64,000 nucleotides of DNA. Source: Casuarina equisetifolia. Taxonomy: Eukaryota > Streptophyta > Magnoliopsida > Fagales > Casuarinaceae. How positions within the stretch are numbered: position 1 is the stretch's first letter; every line of letters begins with the position of its first letter. The DNA lies in the NCBI GenBank assembly GCA_028551475.1, contig CM052360.1, positions 12,946,501 through 13,010,500 on the forward strand. Reading direction: 5' to 3'. A program made the translations under genes and the position numbers. Shown piece after piece: positions 13,110 to 25,900 of the stretch. The notes beneath the pieces were generated by a model. The model was not told where the DNA came from and ran no database searches. It worked only from the letters and a program-made list of their open reading frames with translations.

Positions 13110-14070
13110 ACCAAGGGTTTTGTCACTTGGGTAGCACTCTTGTTTAATCAGGATGATTTTTTCTTTCGCCTGCCATAGAATGGCATGGAAAGCCAGTAAG
13201 AAGAAAATGAGAAAGAAAGTTAAAGGGGAATGAAGGAAACTGAGAAGCCAGAGTAGGAACACGTTGTATGTATGTGTTATACCTGTACAGACACGACCAA
13301 GTGAAACTCACGATCCGTTTATCAGAGAATACACTGTTTAGCACTGCGTTAATGCAAATTCACGTGTTTTGTACTAGATGCCTTGTTCCGACTGCCATTT
13401 TTCGAAGTTGCTCGTCGGCTTTGCATATGCCATTTCTGCAAGGCTGTTTTACTGCTCAACCATCCTCCTTGTAGTACAGATTCCTTCCGCCCATGTTCTT
13501 TCTAAAACCTCGTGAACTTCTTGAGCGTTGGGAAGTAAATGCGTGTCCTGTCGTGGTTAGTTGCCAACATTACGTGGCTGTTGGGGGGGGGGGAAGTTCA
13601 CAAGGAATGGAACGGCAAATTCTGCTTGGCTACAGTCATATCAAGGCCAATATCTCTTTCAGATCCATGTTTCGGAATGCTGGGAGAAATGACCCAGAAC
13701 AGAATATTTAGAAACCAAGATTTGACAAGTATTTAGACAACAATATTTAGAAAACAAGAGTTAATTGGTACTAAAAAATCTCAAGTTGGACTGTAGATGT
13801 GTAAGTAAATAAAAAATTAAAAAAAGAAATAAAAAGAAACAGATGATGATGTTTGGTTAAAAATATGGCTCTTAATACTTGAGTTGTTGTTACTATTGCG
13901 TATTGGTAAAAGCTAGAACCTGATATGGGACATCACTAGCTTGTCCTATGCCATGTCGGTTAATTAATTATAGCAAAAAGAAAAGAAAAGAGAAGCAAAG
14001 AACCAACCAATGCCTTCCTCACGAAGTTTAAGCACTTTCAGTAACTCACTCCAACCAAATAGACCAGAAG
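13110..14070. other. Spacer between RGS1 and the first KCR gene
   Basis: It contains the RGS1 3' UTR, an 11-base G run at 13583-13593 and AT-rich sequence leading into the KCR promoter. No gene is apparent. Open frames near 13493-13736 lack any recognisable protein character. Confidence 0.6.
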
Positions 14071-15409
14071 ATGATAGCGAGCGTTCATCACCTCACAAAC
14101 CAACCTTCATGGCTTCTCTTTCTATCATGCATTGGTTTTCTCACCCTCCTGAAACCCTTCATCTCTCTTGTCAAATGGGTCTTCATCACGTTTCTCAGAC
14201 CCCCAAGAAATATGAAGAAGTATGGCTCATGGGCTCTTGTCACCGGAGCTACCGACGGTATCGGAAGAGCCTTCGCCTACCAACTTGCCCAGAAAGGCCT
14301 AAACCTAGTACTAGTCAGCCGAAACTCCAAAAAGCTCGAAACTGTGTCGGAGAGTATTCAAGCTGATTTCCCAAGTATCCGGATAAAAATTGTCGTGTTA
14401 GATTTCTCCGGCGACATCTCAGCCAATGTCCTGCGAGTAAAGGAGGAGATCAGAGAGCTGGACGTGGGTATTTTGATCAACAATGTGGGGATTACTTACC
14501 CGGCAGCTAGGTTTTTTCACGAGGTGGATGAGAAAGTGTGGACGAATGTTGTTAACGTGAATTTAAAGGGGACTACTTGGATTACAAAGGCTGTTCTACC
14601 AGGGATGATTGGAAGGAAGAGAGGAGCGATTGTGAATATTGGTTCTGGAGCGGCAATTGTTGTGCCTTCTCATCCTCTTTACACGATCTATGCCGCCACA
14701 AAAGCGTAAGCATTTGCCACATTTTCCCCTTTTGTTCTTCCTAAGCATGTTTTCTCCAAGTGCAACTTTCGTTTCCGTGACATTGTATTTCTTAAATATT
14801 TTCAAAACTATTGTTAGATAAAAGTTAGTTACAGAGATACTTTATTCATCTAAAGTTTATTATAAAATATTATATATTTAATATGAAATTTTTGTTCTAC
14901 ACACACGAGTCTTTGTATGTCAATCAATATCAAATTTAATTTAAATTATAATGTCATATTAAAAAAAATTTTAGTTTGAGAAAAATTAAGTTAATATTTT
15001 TTTTTTATTTTAGTTTCATTGCAAGAATTCATACACTTAATATAAGAATTTTATTATCCTCCATTCGCTTATATAATCTTAATATTTGTACTTATAGTGG
15101 CGCTAAAATTTAGCAAAGGTGGGAAAAATGAAAACGGAGGAAAGATTACAATGTGTTGTGAATTGAAAGAATTTTGTTAAGTTATTTTTCAAAGCCTTTG
15201 TTCATCTCTGATGTAGATGTACATCAACTGTTTTATTTTGCCATTCGTACGCTGTTCGTTCTGTTGAGTGGGTGAAAGTTTCACTCCGACAGCTCCACAT
15301 AAATGAAGAAATGAAGAGCTCTGACAACTTCCTCAGACCCTGCGGACAAACATAGGAGGAGGGAATGCCCTAATAACTCCGAGGATGAAAAGTTTCCAAC
15401 TACCAACTA

Positions 15410-15440
<31 letters not shown>

Positions 15441-15975
15441 TATTTTAATTTATTTTAATTTATTTTATTTTATTTTATTTTATTTTATTTTATTATTATT
15501 TTATTATATTATTATTTTATTATTATTTTATTATTAGAAATTTCCTCAAAATTTAATGCACAGCAAAAGGTTTCAAGTCCTCGTACATATATCGTAGTTG
15601 GTTTGAGATGATTGTGTCCTTTTTCTGACAGTGATTATTTATTTATTTTTTTATTTCAGTTTCATAGATCAGCTATCGAGGTCTCTATATGTGGAATACA
15701 AGAGGTACGGGATTGACGTGCAGTGTCAGGTGCCACTGTATGTTGCAACAGCAATGGCGTCGGCTGTGGCAGGAACGGAGACGACATCGACGTTTATACC
15801 ATCGGCAGACGACTATGCAGGTGCTGCAATTCGCCGTATTGGCTATGAAGCACGGTGCACGCCCTTCTGGGCTCACTCGCTGCAGTGGTGCCTTGCGAGC
15901 TCGCTACCGGAGGCTGTTCTTGATGCTTGGCGTCTATCTATCGGTCTCCAGAGGAGAGGAAAGTTCGCTGCATGA
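14071..15975 (+). CDS. Very-long-chain 3-ketoacyl-CoA reductase-like protein, divergent copy 1
   Basis: This is a short-chain dehydrogenase/reductase of the KCR family, which reduces 3-ketoacyl-CoA with NADPH in the ER fatty acid elongation cycle that supplies waxes and sphingolipids. Two exons, 14071-14705 and 15660-15975, give 316 aa (Arabidopsis KCR1 is about 318). A hydrophobic N-terminal anchor (about 12-45) precedes the cofactor motif TGATDGIG (58-65), NNVG (137-140), catalytic Ser192 and the Y207-x3-K211 pair, so it looks catalytically competent. Two things are odd. First, the intron found in copy 2 after codon CAG of VQCQ is absent: the sequence reads straight through at 15733. Second, the protein ends RRGKFAA and lacks the lysine-rich KKE tail of copy 2 and Arabidopsis KCR1. 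Intron 1 (14706-15659) is very AT-rich. Copy 2 starts 5.2 kb downstream on the same strand. Confidence 0.92.
15411..15536. repeat. (TTA)n / (TTTTA)n microsatellite in KCR copy 1 intron
   Basis: About 126 bases made only of A and T, mixing ATT and ATTTT units, inside intron 1 of the first KCR gene. A tract like this is expected to vary in length between individuals. Confidence 0.95.
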
Positions 15976-18900
15976 AGCTGCAGATCATTATTTGTATTTG
16001 GCTTTAAAAAACAACTAAAGGCAAAAATAACGTTTATGAATCAGCCCTGTGCCATCATTTTTTGCTTTTAGATTTTCATGTAACGAGTTTATTATGAATG
16101 GAATATTAGCTCATCTTATCCTGTTACTTTTATTTTCATCTTCTCTTTTCTTTGAATTCTGTCAGGGATTATCACACAATTCATCAACAAATGATCTCAA
16201 TTACAGCTTCATTCTTTTGAAGGAAAAAAAAAAATTCGAAAATCACTTATCGCCTAAGCATGGGCATGGGAGTTTGAAATATACCCTCTTAAATAGATTT
16301 CTTAAAATCCTTCCACTCCCACTGTAGACCCAAAAAAACAAAAAACAAATAAATCAAAGAGATACTAATAATTATCATAAATAGATTCAAAATTCAACTC
16401 AAAATTAACTTATAATTTAGAAGAATAGTTTCAATAATTATGTATTTGTAACATGAGATTTTCATTCTTAATATTTTTTTTCATATACTAAATATACTCT
16501 AGGATCAAAATTAAACATGGTAAAATTGATACTTTCTACACATCAAACATATTCAAATGACTTAAAATTAAATAAAGGTTAGAATGAGTCAACCAACACT
16601 ATATGCTAGGTACTATGGTACTATGGTACTACTTTAAAAATAAGGACAGAGATGAGATGACTAGTATTGCTAGGAGTCATTGCAGTGGGATCCACACCTA
16701 CACTTTAATTTGAACTACCTTAGAAACACCTAACGGGCTCACCATCTTATGTTGTCACATTTAATTGGTGTGTGAACTGTTGCTTTACGTAATAATTTGG
16801 CGCTTTTGTGATTGGTGTACGCCGTTTGGTTGGAAGAGCACCTGACAAGTTAGAAAGTTATCTTGGAATGGAATGGTAGAGCACAATTTTTTTCTGCCTC
16901 TGGGCTTTCGTGTTTACCTGAAACATTTTGGGTGTATTTTTTGGAATACTTACTTTCTTATTTGGGATTTTGTTGATTGTGGATTTTAGTTTGTGAAAAT
17001 GGACGACATATATAGTGTCACAGTATATATGTCATTGGGCATGAGACCCAGGAAAGCCGAAATTATTAAAACATTCAACACTTCTGGATTTGTAGAAATC
17101 GAGTGCATTAAACTTAGATAATAAATGTTAATGTTATTTGTTACAGAGATACTTTGTCAAAATTTGTTAGCTGCTTATTGATCTAAATCGAATGGGTCTT
17201 GATCGAATAGAGCAAGTCTTGATAAGACCAATTTTTGTGCTTTTAAGCTCAAAATCTTCTACATGAAGATTTTTGTTCTAACGATTTGGTGTAAAAGATT
17301 GAACTAAATGTTTCGTTGACTTTCCCCATGTGCTAGGATTTCAGATTTAGACGATATAAGAATAGATGCAAGTTTGGAGCACATCGTACACCTATATAAT
17401 AGGTTCTCTGTATTATTATAAGATCTAAATTTCAAAACAAAAAAAGTTTGTGGGGTAGAGGAAAATTTATTTTATTTAAATTTAAGTTTACAAGTGTACT
17501 ATCGGACTATTGTCACGAACAGCTTCTTAGAAAGATAAGTGGAGGATTTTAACTATATAAAAAGGTTTAGCTATTCTTTCCATTAACGAGCCTTATAAAA
17601 TAGAACTTTTGGCCTACTATTCTCTAGATACTTGCATTTATTTATTATCCTTGTGATGTTAGCCGTACATAAGGGGTGTGAGAGTTAAGTTACAAGACCT
17701 ATATACATCACGAAAATATCATGAATTTGAGTGAAAAAGAATGTTGCAAATAATTTCCTTTCACACTAAGAAGGTGAGTGAAAGATCTAATTTCTTACAT
17801 AATTAGATCAATCCTCTTATAGAGCTAGTCTTTGAATAGAAACTTAGGCATGATATTGTAGTCCTCGACAAACCCCTGTATAGAAGAAATCAACCTAATA
17901 TCAATAATGACCTAAGGAATAATAAGGGTTAAGTAAATTGGTTATTTGACACATATCAAATTAGTAAAACTCATATACTATTCTTAGAGTTAGTTTTATA
18001 AGTTAAAAAGACAATTTTTTTACTTAAAATTTCACCACTAATTTCTATCTTAATAAGGAACTATGGGCCTTAACATACATCAACCAGTGGCTGATCCTAC
18101 GAGGTCTAAGGCACGACTTGATGGTTACCAGCTTTGCCTTCCCGCAGTCCCTTTCCATACCTGCGGTCATGTTCCAAGGATGGGCATGGTAAAACGATAA
18201 TGAAAGGAGCTATGGTAAGCCTAAGGTTTCAAGCTAATTTCATAGGAAATATGGACCATAAGCAAGAAAATACGTGCGGCAGTTGAATTACTACTTTGAA
18301 ACCTTGAAATGGTGGTGGCCTTAGAATCTCCTCAAAGAATGTCTATCGATCTGGAGTTTTCTTCTTTCTGCTTTATCTTTTCCCTTTTCCTCCTTTTGGT
18401 TGATAGTCGTTAACCTAAGCAGGTGGCCGTCCAGACCAGTTGGACCATGACAACTTTGGAGTTTCCGTCCTGGAGCCGTTACAACAAAGCTGAGTGAAAT
18501 CAAAACAAATCTTTGACATCACCTTGATCTTTTACGTATTATGGGTGATGACAAATAGAATCTCAACCGCCCCAGTCCTTCCTAAATATTTAATAGCCTG
18601 ATTACATATTAATTTGCCCACAACCTTGGACGACCCTTCACAGGACTAGGGGATCATCATTTCCAACGATTGATCCTTTACAAATCTGTGCATATCCCCT
18701 GTTTCTGATGTTACCAAAAATGCACAATTTTATCCCTGAAGTTTACATATATCAAAGTGAAGAAGAAGTAATGAAACCAAACCCAAAACAACAAGGGTGG
18801 ATGGAAATAGATAGCCCAAGATGTTGGGGAAATGGGTGGATCTCTAAACCAACTATTCCGGTGCTATTATAAAGTGTTTAGGAACAAAATATAAAAGTGT

Positions 18901-19282
18901 CATACAGGTTAAGAGAAAAGAAGCAACATAAAATGAGGGTGGTGCCACTTGGTGGGGAAGAATACAGCGCAGCCACGTTGTGTCATCCGAGTCGCTGTTC
19001 GTCGTGAACGGGGTGGTTTTCCGCTCATCTACTTCACCCAACTCCCTCCATTAATTGGTACTTATTGGTCTCTAGCCGTCCTCCTCCTATCTGCCCTTTG
19101 GAGAAAGTGCCTAGATGCTTCTGCTCTATCCGGAACTTGCTTATTAAATCTGCTAGCACTTGTTGTATGCTCAAATCCCCCGAATCTCTGGGGTGTTAAC
19201 GTGATTAGTCTCTCCATACAAAGGCCATTTCTTAGATTCCACCTCTGCCTCTCAGATCCAAAGCAAAGCTCTGTCCGCCAGC
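15976..19282. other. 3.3-kb spacer between the two KCR genes
   Basis: AT-rich sequence with the 3' UTR of copy 1 at the left and the promoter and 5' UTR of copy 2 at the right. I see no domain-bearing ORF, RNA gene or transposon end. A long open frame at 18949-19467 overlaps the copy 2 start in another frame and has no protein character of its own. Confidence 0.6.
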
Positions 19283-21806
19283 ATGGAGTGTGTCATGGGG
19301 AAGCTCGAGGCTCAGCCGTTCTGGGTTCTCGTTCTGTTCACTTTGGGTACTCTCTCGGCTCTGAAGTTGGCTTTCGCTTTCTTCAAATGGGTTTTCGTCA
19401 ACTTTCTCAGACCCGCAAAGAATCTCAGGAACTACGGTTCCTGGGCACTTGTTACGGGCCCTACTGACGGCATTGGCAAGGGTTTCGCCTTTCAATTGGC
19501 TCGTGCAAGGCTTAATCTGATCTTGGTGGGTCGGAATCCGGACAAGCTCAAAGATGTTTCGGATTTGATTGTAGCCAAGTACGGTAAGACCCAGATCAAG
19601 ACCGTTGTGGTGGACTTTGCTGGTGATCTTTCCGAGGGTATTCAGAGGATTAGCGAAGCCATTAAAGGGTTAGATGTTGGGGTCCTGGTCAACAACGTTG
19701 GAATGTCGTACCCGTATGCGAGGTTTTTCCACGAGGTGGATGAGGAGCTGCTGAAGAATTTGATTAAGATCAATGTTGAAGCTACTACAAGGGTCACCAA
19801 GGCTGTTCTGCCTGGGATGCTGGAGAGGAAGAAGGGCGCAATCGTCAACATTGGCTCTGGGGCTGCCATTGTGATTCCCTCGGATCCTCTCTATGCTGTT
19901 TATGCTGCCACGAAAGCGTAAGTATTTCAATCTGCTCTTCTGTTCTTTTCTTTGAATTTTGTTTAGTCTATTCTTTTAAAACTGGCGGAAAGTTCTCTCT
20001 TTGTCCCCTATATGTAGTTGATTTCAATTGATCCTATAGTTTATGAGGTAAAAGAGGTTACTTCTTTTGCTATCAGGTATATTGATCAATTCTCGAGGTG
20101 TCTCTATGTTGAATACAAGAAAAGTGGGATCGACGTCCAGTGTCAGGTATTGAGCTCTCTCAGATCTTATTGTTTTACTCTGTTCGGAATTCAAATATCA
20201 TTTGCGTCTAGTTTTAGGGTGAAACAGTAGATTTGAGTTTTTCTCTTCATAAGGTGAGGTTCTGGACAAGGATGATAAAGGATGGAGAGTCCAATATTGA
20301 GATTGGCATACATCAATGTTCAGTCACCATGGATGCTAGATTTTCAGTTTTACCTCTCAATTGGTTACCTGAATGCTGAGAATATCGCGAAGCAAGACAG
20401 CTTTTAGGAGCCTGCTATAGCCAAATTTACAACCTATTCAAATTTTTAGTAGGTCTTTCCATATTTCTCTGTTTGACCTTTGCAAGAGACAGACATATGA
20501 TATAGCAGGCCCGTGCCCATTTTAGAGGCAAGTGATCATGATTGACGAGTATATAAGCATGGTCTAATGTTGTCCAACAAACCTATGTTTGTGCAATTAG
20601 AAACCTCAATTTATTCCAGAGCCTGATTTGTTACCCTTTGATTTGTCAGTTAGAATCATTAGGTATGAATACAGAACGCTAAGCTGGAGGTGAGGGATCT
20701 GAAGATGTTTTCCGTAGTCAATGACCCAAGAGAAAACGAAAGAGAAAGAGTTCCTTTGTGGAGTCTTCTATCTCTCTCTTTTTGTATAGTTTTGAAGGCA
20801 ATGAGGGGCTAAGAATTGGGAAGCGCTCATCTTTATGGTTTTTAGAGAGTTACTTTTAGTGCATTAGTGAAGTTCATATAAATATAGTGTAAGGCTAAAG
20901 CCCTAGTTCCTGCAGAATTTAGACTAGCTTTCTTCTTGGTTTGGTTTCTAGCATCATATATCCCCAACCCTTGCCCTCAGCCACCCCGCTTCTCCCCAAG
21001 AACTTGTGGTTGGTTCTTTTCATTCTTTGTTGGTGCCATTAGTTTTCTTATTTTGTCCTTTTGATTTTCCACTCATGAGATGGGATGTTATGTTGGTTGC
21101 ATGGCGGGATTGTACAGTGAAAATTTGAGGGTGTTAGGCAGCTTTCGTTTAGTCACATAATGAGGAAATTTTATGGCATGCTATTGAAGCAAAAACAAAT
21201 AACGTCTCCTTTAAATACTAATAGATTACCAACAATGAGTCTAAGATCCAAATTGATGTCAATGTAGGCAATGGGAAATGGGTAAGCAATGATGTGGTCT
21301 TCTGATTTGAGCTGAGCAATTTATTTAGCAAATACCAATATGCACCATCGCTTTCCTTCATACTATTTAGTTCATGACTTTGTCACACCTCCTGCATCAA
21401 TTTTTTGTGCTTTTGTCATCCAAATGTGGAGGAAAGCTACCTCAAAAGCATCCAACTTTAGACATGAAGTAGAAAAAAAAAATGCATGTTGTGAATACAG
21501 TTGTCATGCAATCTTTTTGGGGAGCTGATCTGATAAACTCTCTGGACGCAGGTTCCTTTGTATGTGGCAACAAAGATGGCATCGATTAAGAGGTCTTCCT
21601 TCTTTGTCCCATCAGCGGAAGGATACGCCCGGGCAGGACTACGTAGGATAGGCTATGAGCCCCGTTGCACGCCTTACTGGCCTCATACGGTCCTGTGGGC
21701 GTTGGCCAACTCATTGCCAGAGGCAGTTGTGGATACATGGCGCCTGGGGTTCTGCCTTGGGATCCGAAAGAGAGGACAACTCAAGGACTCGAGGAAGAAG
21801 GAATAG
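19283..21806 (+). CDS. KCR1: Very-long-chain 3-ketoacyl-CoA reductase, canonical copy 2
   Basis: Same family and reaction as the gene 5.2 kb upstream. Three exons, 19283-19917, 20077-20146 and 21552-21806, give 319 aa. The anchor segment (about 12-40) is followed by TGPTDGIG (58-65), NNVG (137-140), Ser192 and Y207-x3-K211. The C-terminus ends DSRKKE, matching the lysine-rich tail of Arabidopsis KCR1 that probably serves in ER retention. Exon 1 is exactly the same length (635 bp) as in copy 1 and aligns without gaps, as expected of a tandem duplication. The start is set by N-terminal alignment between the copies. With its intact tail and three-exon structure, this copy is the better candidate for the housekeeping elongase reductase. 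The symbol is given by family resemblance. Confidence 0.94.
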
Positions 21807-21882
21807 GCAGTATCTTTCTCTATTTTTCTTAGGCAAGAATGACTGCTTAGATACACGCAGATTGGAAGTTTGATTATACTTT

Positions 21883-21912
21883 GAGAGAGAGAGAGAGAGA
21901 AAGAGAAAGAGA
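21883..21912. repeat. (GA)n-rich tract in KCR copy 2 3' UTR
   Basis: A run of GAGAGA with AAAGAGA interruptions shortly after the stop codon, probably within the transcribed 3' UTR. Confidence 0.85.
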
Positions 21913-22734
21913 ATGTTTCTTGTGCGCTTGGTTCTCCTTTCAGTGTTATTACCTATAATGAGTTTGGTTTCGTGGATAAACTCAGTTAACTTTCTTTTTT
22001 TTTTTGGTTCTCTTCTTTCTCTCTCGTGCTGTCTGATCATTGGGACTCTCTTTGATCACACTAATCTGGCCTTTCGACTTTTGGCCATGTCGATTGTGTG
22101 GGCAAAGTTGCTTTATACCAGTGGCTTTGTTTACTCCTTTTGGGGCCCATATTTTTCTTGATATTTATTTCCGTTGGAGCAGGTGAAGCCGATTCGTGTG
22201 AGAAACTATTTAGACATGGCAGCCACGCTCGGCCGCATGGTAGATAGTCAAATTTTCCAATCAACATTGTTGTATTCTACTGAGGATCTCTGAGACCTGA
22301 GGAAGTACATTCTAGGGAGGGCCAGGCCCTGTTTCTTTCTTTAAAATCATTCGTTGAAAAAGAAAAAACGAAAACAAAACAAAACTGTGGTAGTATCTCG
22401 TATTTGTCAATGGGACGTGATGTGACTTCGCAAGTGAAATGTGACGGACCTGCTGTGAAGGCCCGCCCTGCGCCTAGGCTCGCCTGGGCTCTCCTCTTCT
22501 CCAAATGTTTTGAATCCCCAACATCTAACATTTAGTGCATTGAAAAAGGGTCTTTAATCTTCTTGAGCGATTTTGACACATCATCTTGTTTCTTACCAAC
22601 TGAACTAGACTAGAAAAAAGATAAGATTGTGGTCATAGATAGAACCCGGGATACGATTGTCATTTTTGTTTTCAATCATGGAATTTGGGAGATAGATAAA
22701 CACCTACATATATATATATATATAACAAAGTTTA

Positions 22735-22767
22735 GTATTGGTATTGGTATTGGTATTGGTATTGGTA
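22735..22767. repeat. (TATTGG)n hexanucleotide microsatellite
   Basis: Five to six perfect copies of the unit, next to an (AT)n run at 22708-22724, about 220 bp upstream of a start codon. Confidence 0.95.
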
Positions 22768-22983
22768 TAGTTTTATGGTACATCTGTCATCTCTCGCACC
22801 TCAGCTCCTGGGCCTAGGGCTCCTCGTTAACAAACCAAAAAACAAATAACGCGCCTACTGGACCCAACAACTCCCATTTCACAAACAAGGCCACGCCTGC
22901 CGCCAGCCAGAGCAATCGAAAGAGGCGCCATCTGCTTCTTTCAACTTCAGGTGGCATTCCTTCAGCCCTAACGCGCCAAATAG

Positions 22984-25900
22984 ATGGCGAAACCGGAAGA
23001 ATCTGGCCCTGCTTCCGATGGGAACGACAAAGCGTCTCAGAGTAACGTTCTGTTCGTAGACACCAGCCTCGACACTCACTTGGCCTTGCTCGTCTCGGAT
23101 TCTGACACCGTTTCTGATCTCAAAAGTAACCTAATTCTTCCTCTCGCTAGCTTTTTCTTTGCTATTTTTCAAAACAAATTCTTACACCAGTGTTTTCTGC
23201 GAGGAAATACTCGGTTCGCCTTCTGGGTTTTTTTCTTTTTATGCCCTGTGACTTAGATTACTTTGCAATAAGTTGGTTGGTTGGTTGTACTCATATACAT
23301 TGCAACTTTTCACGGTTCTTTTTCGGTGACTTATTTTTCTCAGTGATTCACAACCTTCTGTGCGTGGGAAAATCAAACCTTGACCGCCTCAAGTAATCAG
23401 TGGCAACTCTGTAATTAAAAGATTGGTTATAATCAAGTTTGTGAAATCATGTAACTTGGTTTGAACTAATTTCACTGGAAGTAATGTTAGCCTTCGTTTC
23501 ACGCCATCAAAAATGGAATGAATGACATCGCCATTACCTATGTTCTGGAGATATTGCCAGGATGGGTTTGTCGCTTTCTATTGCTAATGAACTATCCATT
23601 TTTGTTGAATGTGCAGAGAAAATTCTTTATGAGCACCCACTGTGTTTTCCTAGCATTGGGGAGATACAAATACATGCTTTAAAGGTAAGTTGTTTTAAGG
23701 TGCAGAATAATACCGTTGAACTTCATGTTTGTTGAATATTCACATATTAGTCACGTTGAAAAATCTTGCAAAATTTTTCAGGTAAAGCGCAGAGGATACT
23801 TCTATCACTTATCAGACTCCATGTTGGTAAAAAGTGCTTTTGATGGGGTCAAGAAGAGCTGGTTTCTGAGTGTTGATGCTTTGAAGCACAATGAAAAACT
23901 GGATTACCACATCCCTGCTTCTAACAACGAAGTAGCCTGTTTTGGCCTGAAGAGTGCTTCAGTTGATAGGTTTGATCTTGATCGTGATGGTCCTCTCACA
24001 AAGATATCCAATTTTGGTGATTCATTTCTGCCACTGGTTGTGAGCAACCAGAACGCAACAGACAATGTGCCTGCTGCTGACAAGTATCGTTCAGGTGATT
24101 CTGGCAAAGAAATTTTAAGAGAAAAAGATGCTTCACAACAAGATATTGTTGTCAAAGAAAACTCTCTAATTAATGCTGGTTGTGAAGTTCGAATTGATAT
24201 GAGGCTGGGGAGCAAAGAAGTTGCTGATGAACCTTGCCAGAGTTCATCTTCTAATATCAGTAAGAGGTCAGTTTCTAAACTAATGAGGACCGAAAATCTG
24301 AGCAAGGAGACTGGAGTTGTGGACAAACATGCTAATAGCATAGTTGATAAATTCAATAATGATGTTGATGTACAATGCAGTATGTCATTGGAAGAAACTT
24401 CAAACTTGAGACATCATGCAAAGAGAAAGCATAAGATTGAAATGAAAAGTGTAGATCAAGGTTCTTTAAAAGAAATAAGAACTGTACCTTTTGATTCTAA
24501 TAAAGAGACATCCAAGGCAGAGAGTGCGTCTCAGCACTCTTTAGGTGACAAACAGAAGACTAATTCCAACTTAGACGGTCTATCTACTGAACCAGCGAAG
24601 GATGCCCATGTGTTTGAAACTGTTTCAAGAAGCGGGAAACGTAAGAAGAAAAGAAAGCAATCCTCAAATCCTCATATCCAAGAACCATCTGCAGCTCCTG
24701 CTTCAGGGAAAGTTGTTGAGGAAGAGAATTCTGGGGTCGCTGTTGGAATTAAACAGAGGGATTCCAATGGAGGACTTGGTGCAGCATCTGTTTCAAGACA
24801 AGATTTCCAGGTAACAACTTCTGAACTTTGTGGACAATCTCTGAAAGAAAAGCAGAGTGATTCAGTCGCCAATGTGGGGGAAAATGATAAATTACCCGAG
24901 TCATTAGTGCACAATCAGACAACAAACTCCTCATTAGACATCTTAGCATCTGAAGCAATCAGGGATGCATTGCCGGGGACTGACTCAAAGAAGAAAAGGA
25001 AAAAGAAATCTTTAAATCCCCTTGATCAAGTAGTCACCTGTGAACCTTCTTCTCGGAAAGATGTTGAGGAACAGAGTCCCGGGCTCACTGCAGAAGTCAA
25101 CTGCAAGGATTTGAGTAAAGAAGCAGTTCCTGCATCTGCTTCTCAAAAGGGTGTTCAGGTTGTAATGACTTCTGAACTTTGTGGAGTCCACCAGAAGCAA
25201 AAACAGAGTGATTCATTCCATGAAGTGGGGGAAAATGACAAACTGCCCCCTTCACTAGGTAATTCTTGTATGTTATATTATTGACATGTGATTTAAGGTA
25301 GTCTTCTTTTAATTTACTTTTACTATAAGTTTGAAGAAGACATTCTTTTTAATTTGTTGGACAGCTCTTGTACAAATTTGGATTTTGGGAATTTTTTTGA
25401 ATAATAAAAGAATCCACCTTTGTTAACCTAGATAATGTGCATCGTTACAAGAATGCAGCAATTTCTGGTAAGAAGAAAACACATCAATATGTTTATTGCG
25501 GTATATTCACCAAGGTATACATAAATGACAATGTTCCATAAAGCTACATTTCTCTGATTGCAATGTCCAACCCCAGCTGTCATTTGTTGAAACGTGAGAA
25601 TTATGTTGCTTTTTAGAAAATATAGCATCTTTTGCCAACTCTAATGCTAGTTCTTTGGTAGATCTTGACATGTGTGACACTGGTGCTGGCAATGTGCAAA
25701 GTAAAAATGTTGCATTTGAAGAAGAAGTCGCTAATGCAGTCAAAGAGCTCAGTAATTTACGAAAAGACATTGAGCTTTCCAGGGCTGAGAATGGTATAGA
25801 GTTTGAATCTGATCAGACTGATATAGTTGAAGAGGAAAGAGAATCATCACATAAGAGAGATCCTAAAGCAGTGTTGTCAGATGGAGCTGGGCTTGTTGAT

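Larger units (their letters stand above)
21807..22983. other. Spacer between KCR copy 2 and the lysine-rich protein gene
   Basis: It holds the KCR 3' UTR, an (AT)n run at 22708-22724 and directly after it a (TATTGG)n hexanucleotide repeat at 22735-22767. The last 200 bases should be the promoter and 5' UTR of the next gene. No coding sequence seen. Confidence 0.6.

Noticed and set aside
13493-13736. Overlapping 60-70-codon frames after RGS1
   Set aside because: Short, overlapping in two frames, with a G run inside; no family resemblance.
18949-19467. 172-codon open frame overlapping the start of KCR copy 2
   Set aside because: It overlaps the KCR coding exon in another frame, has no domain or family character, and owes its length to the GC-richer exon.
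23904-24356. 150-codon minus-strand frame inside the lysine-rich gene
   Set aside because: It is antisense to a well-supported exon and its Ser/Leu-rich composition is what the complement of that exon would give.
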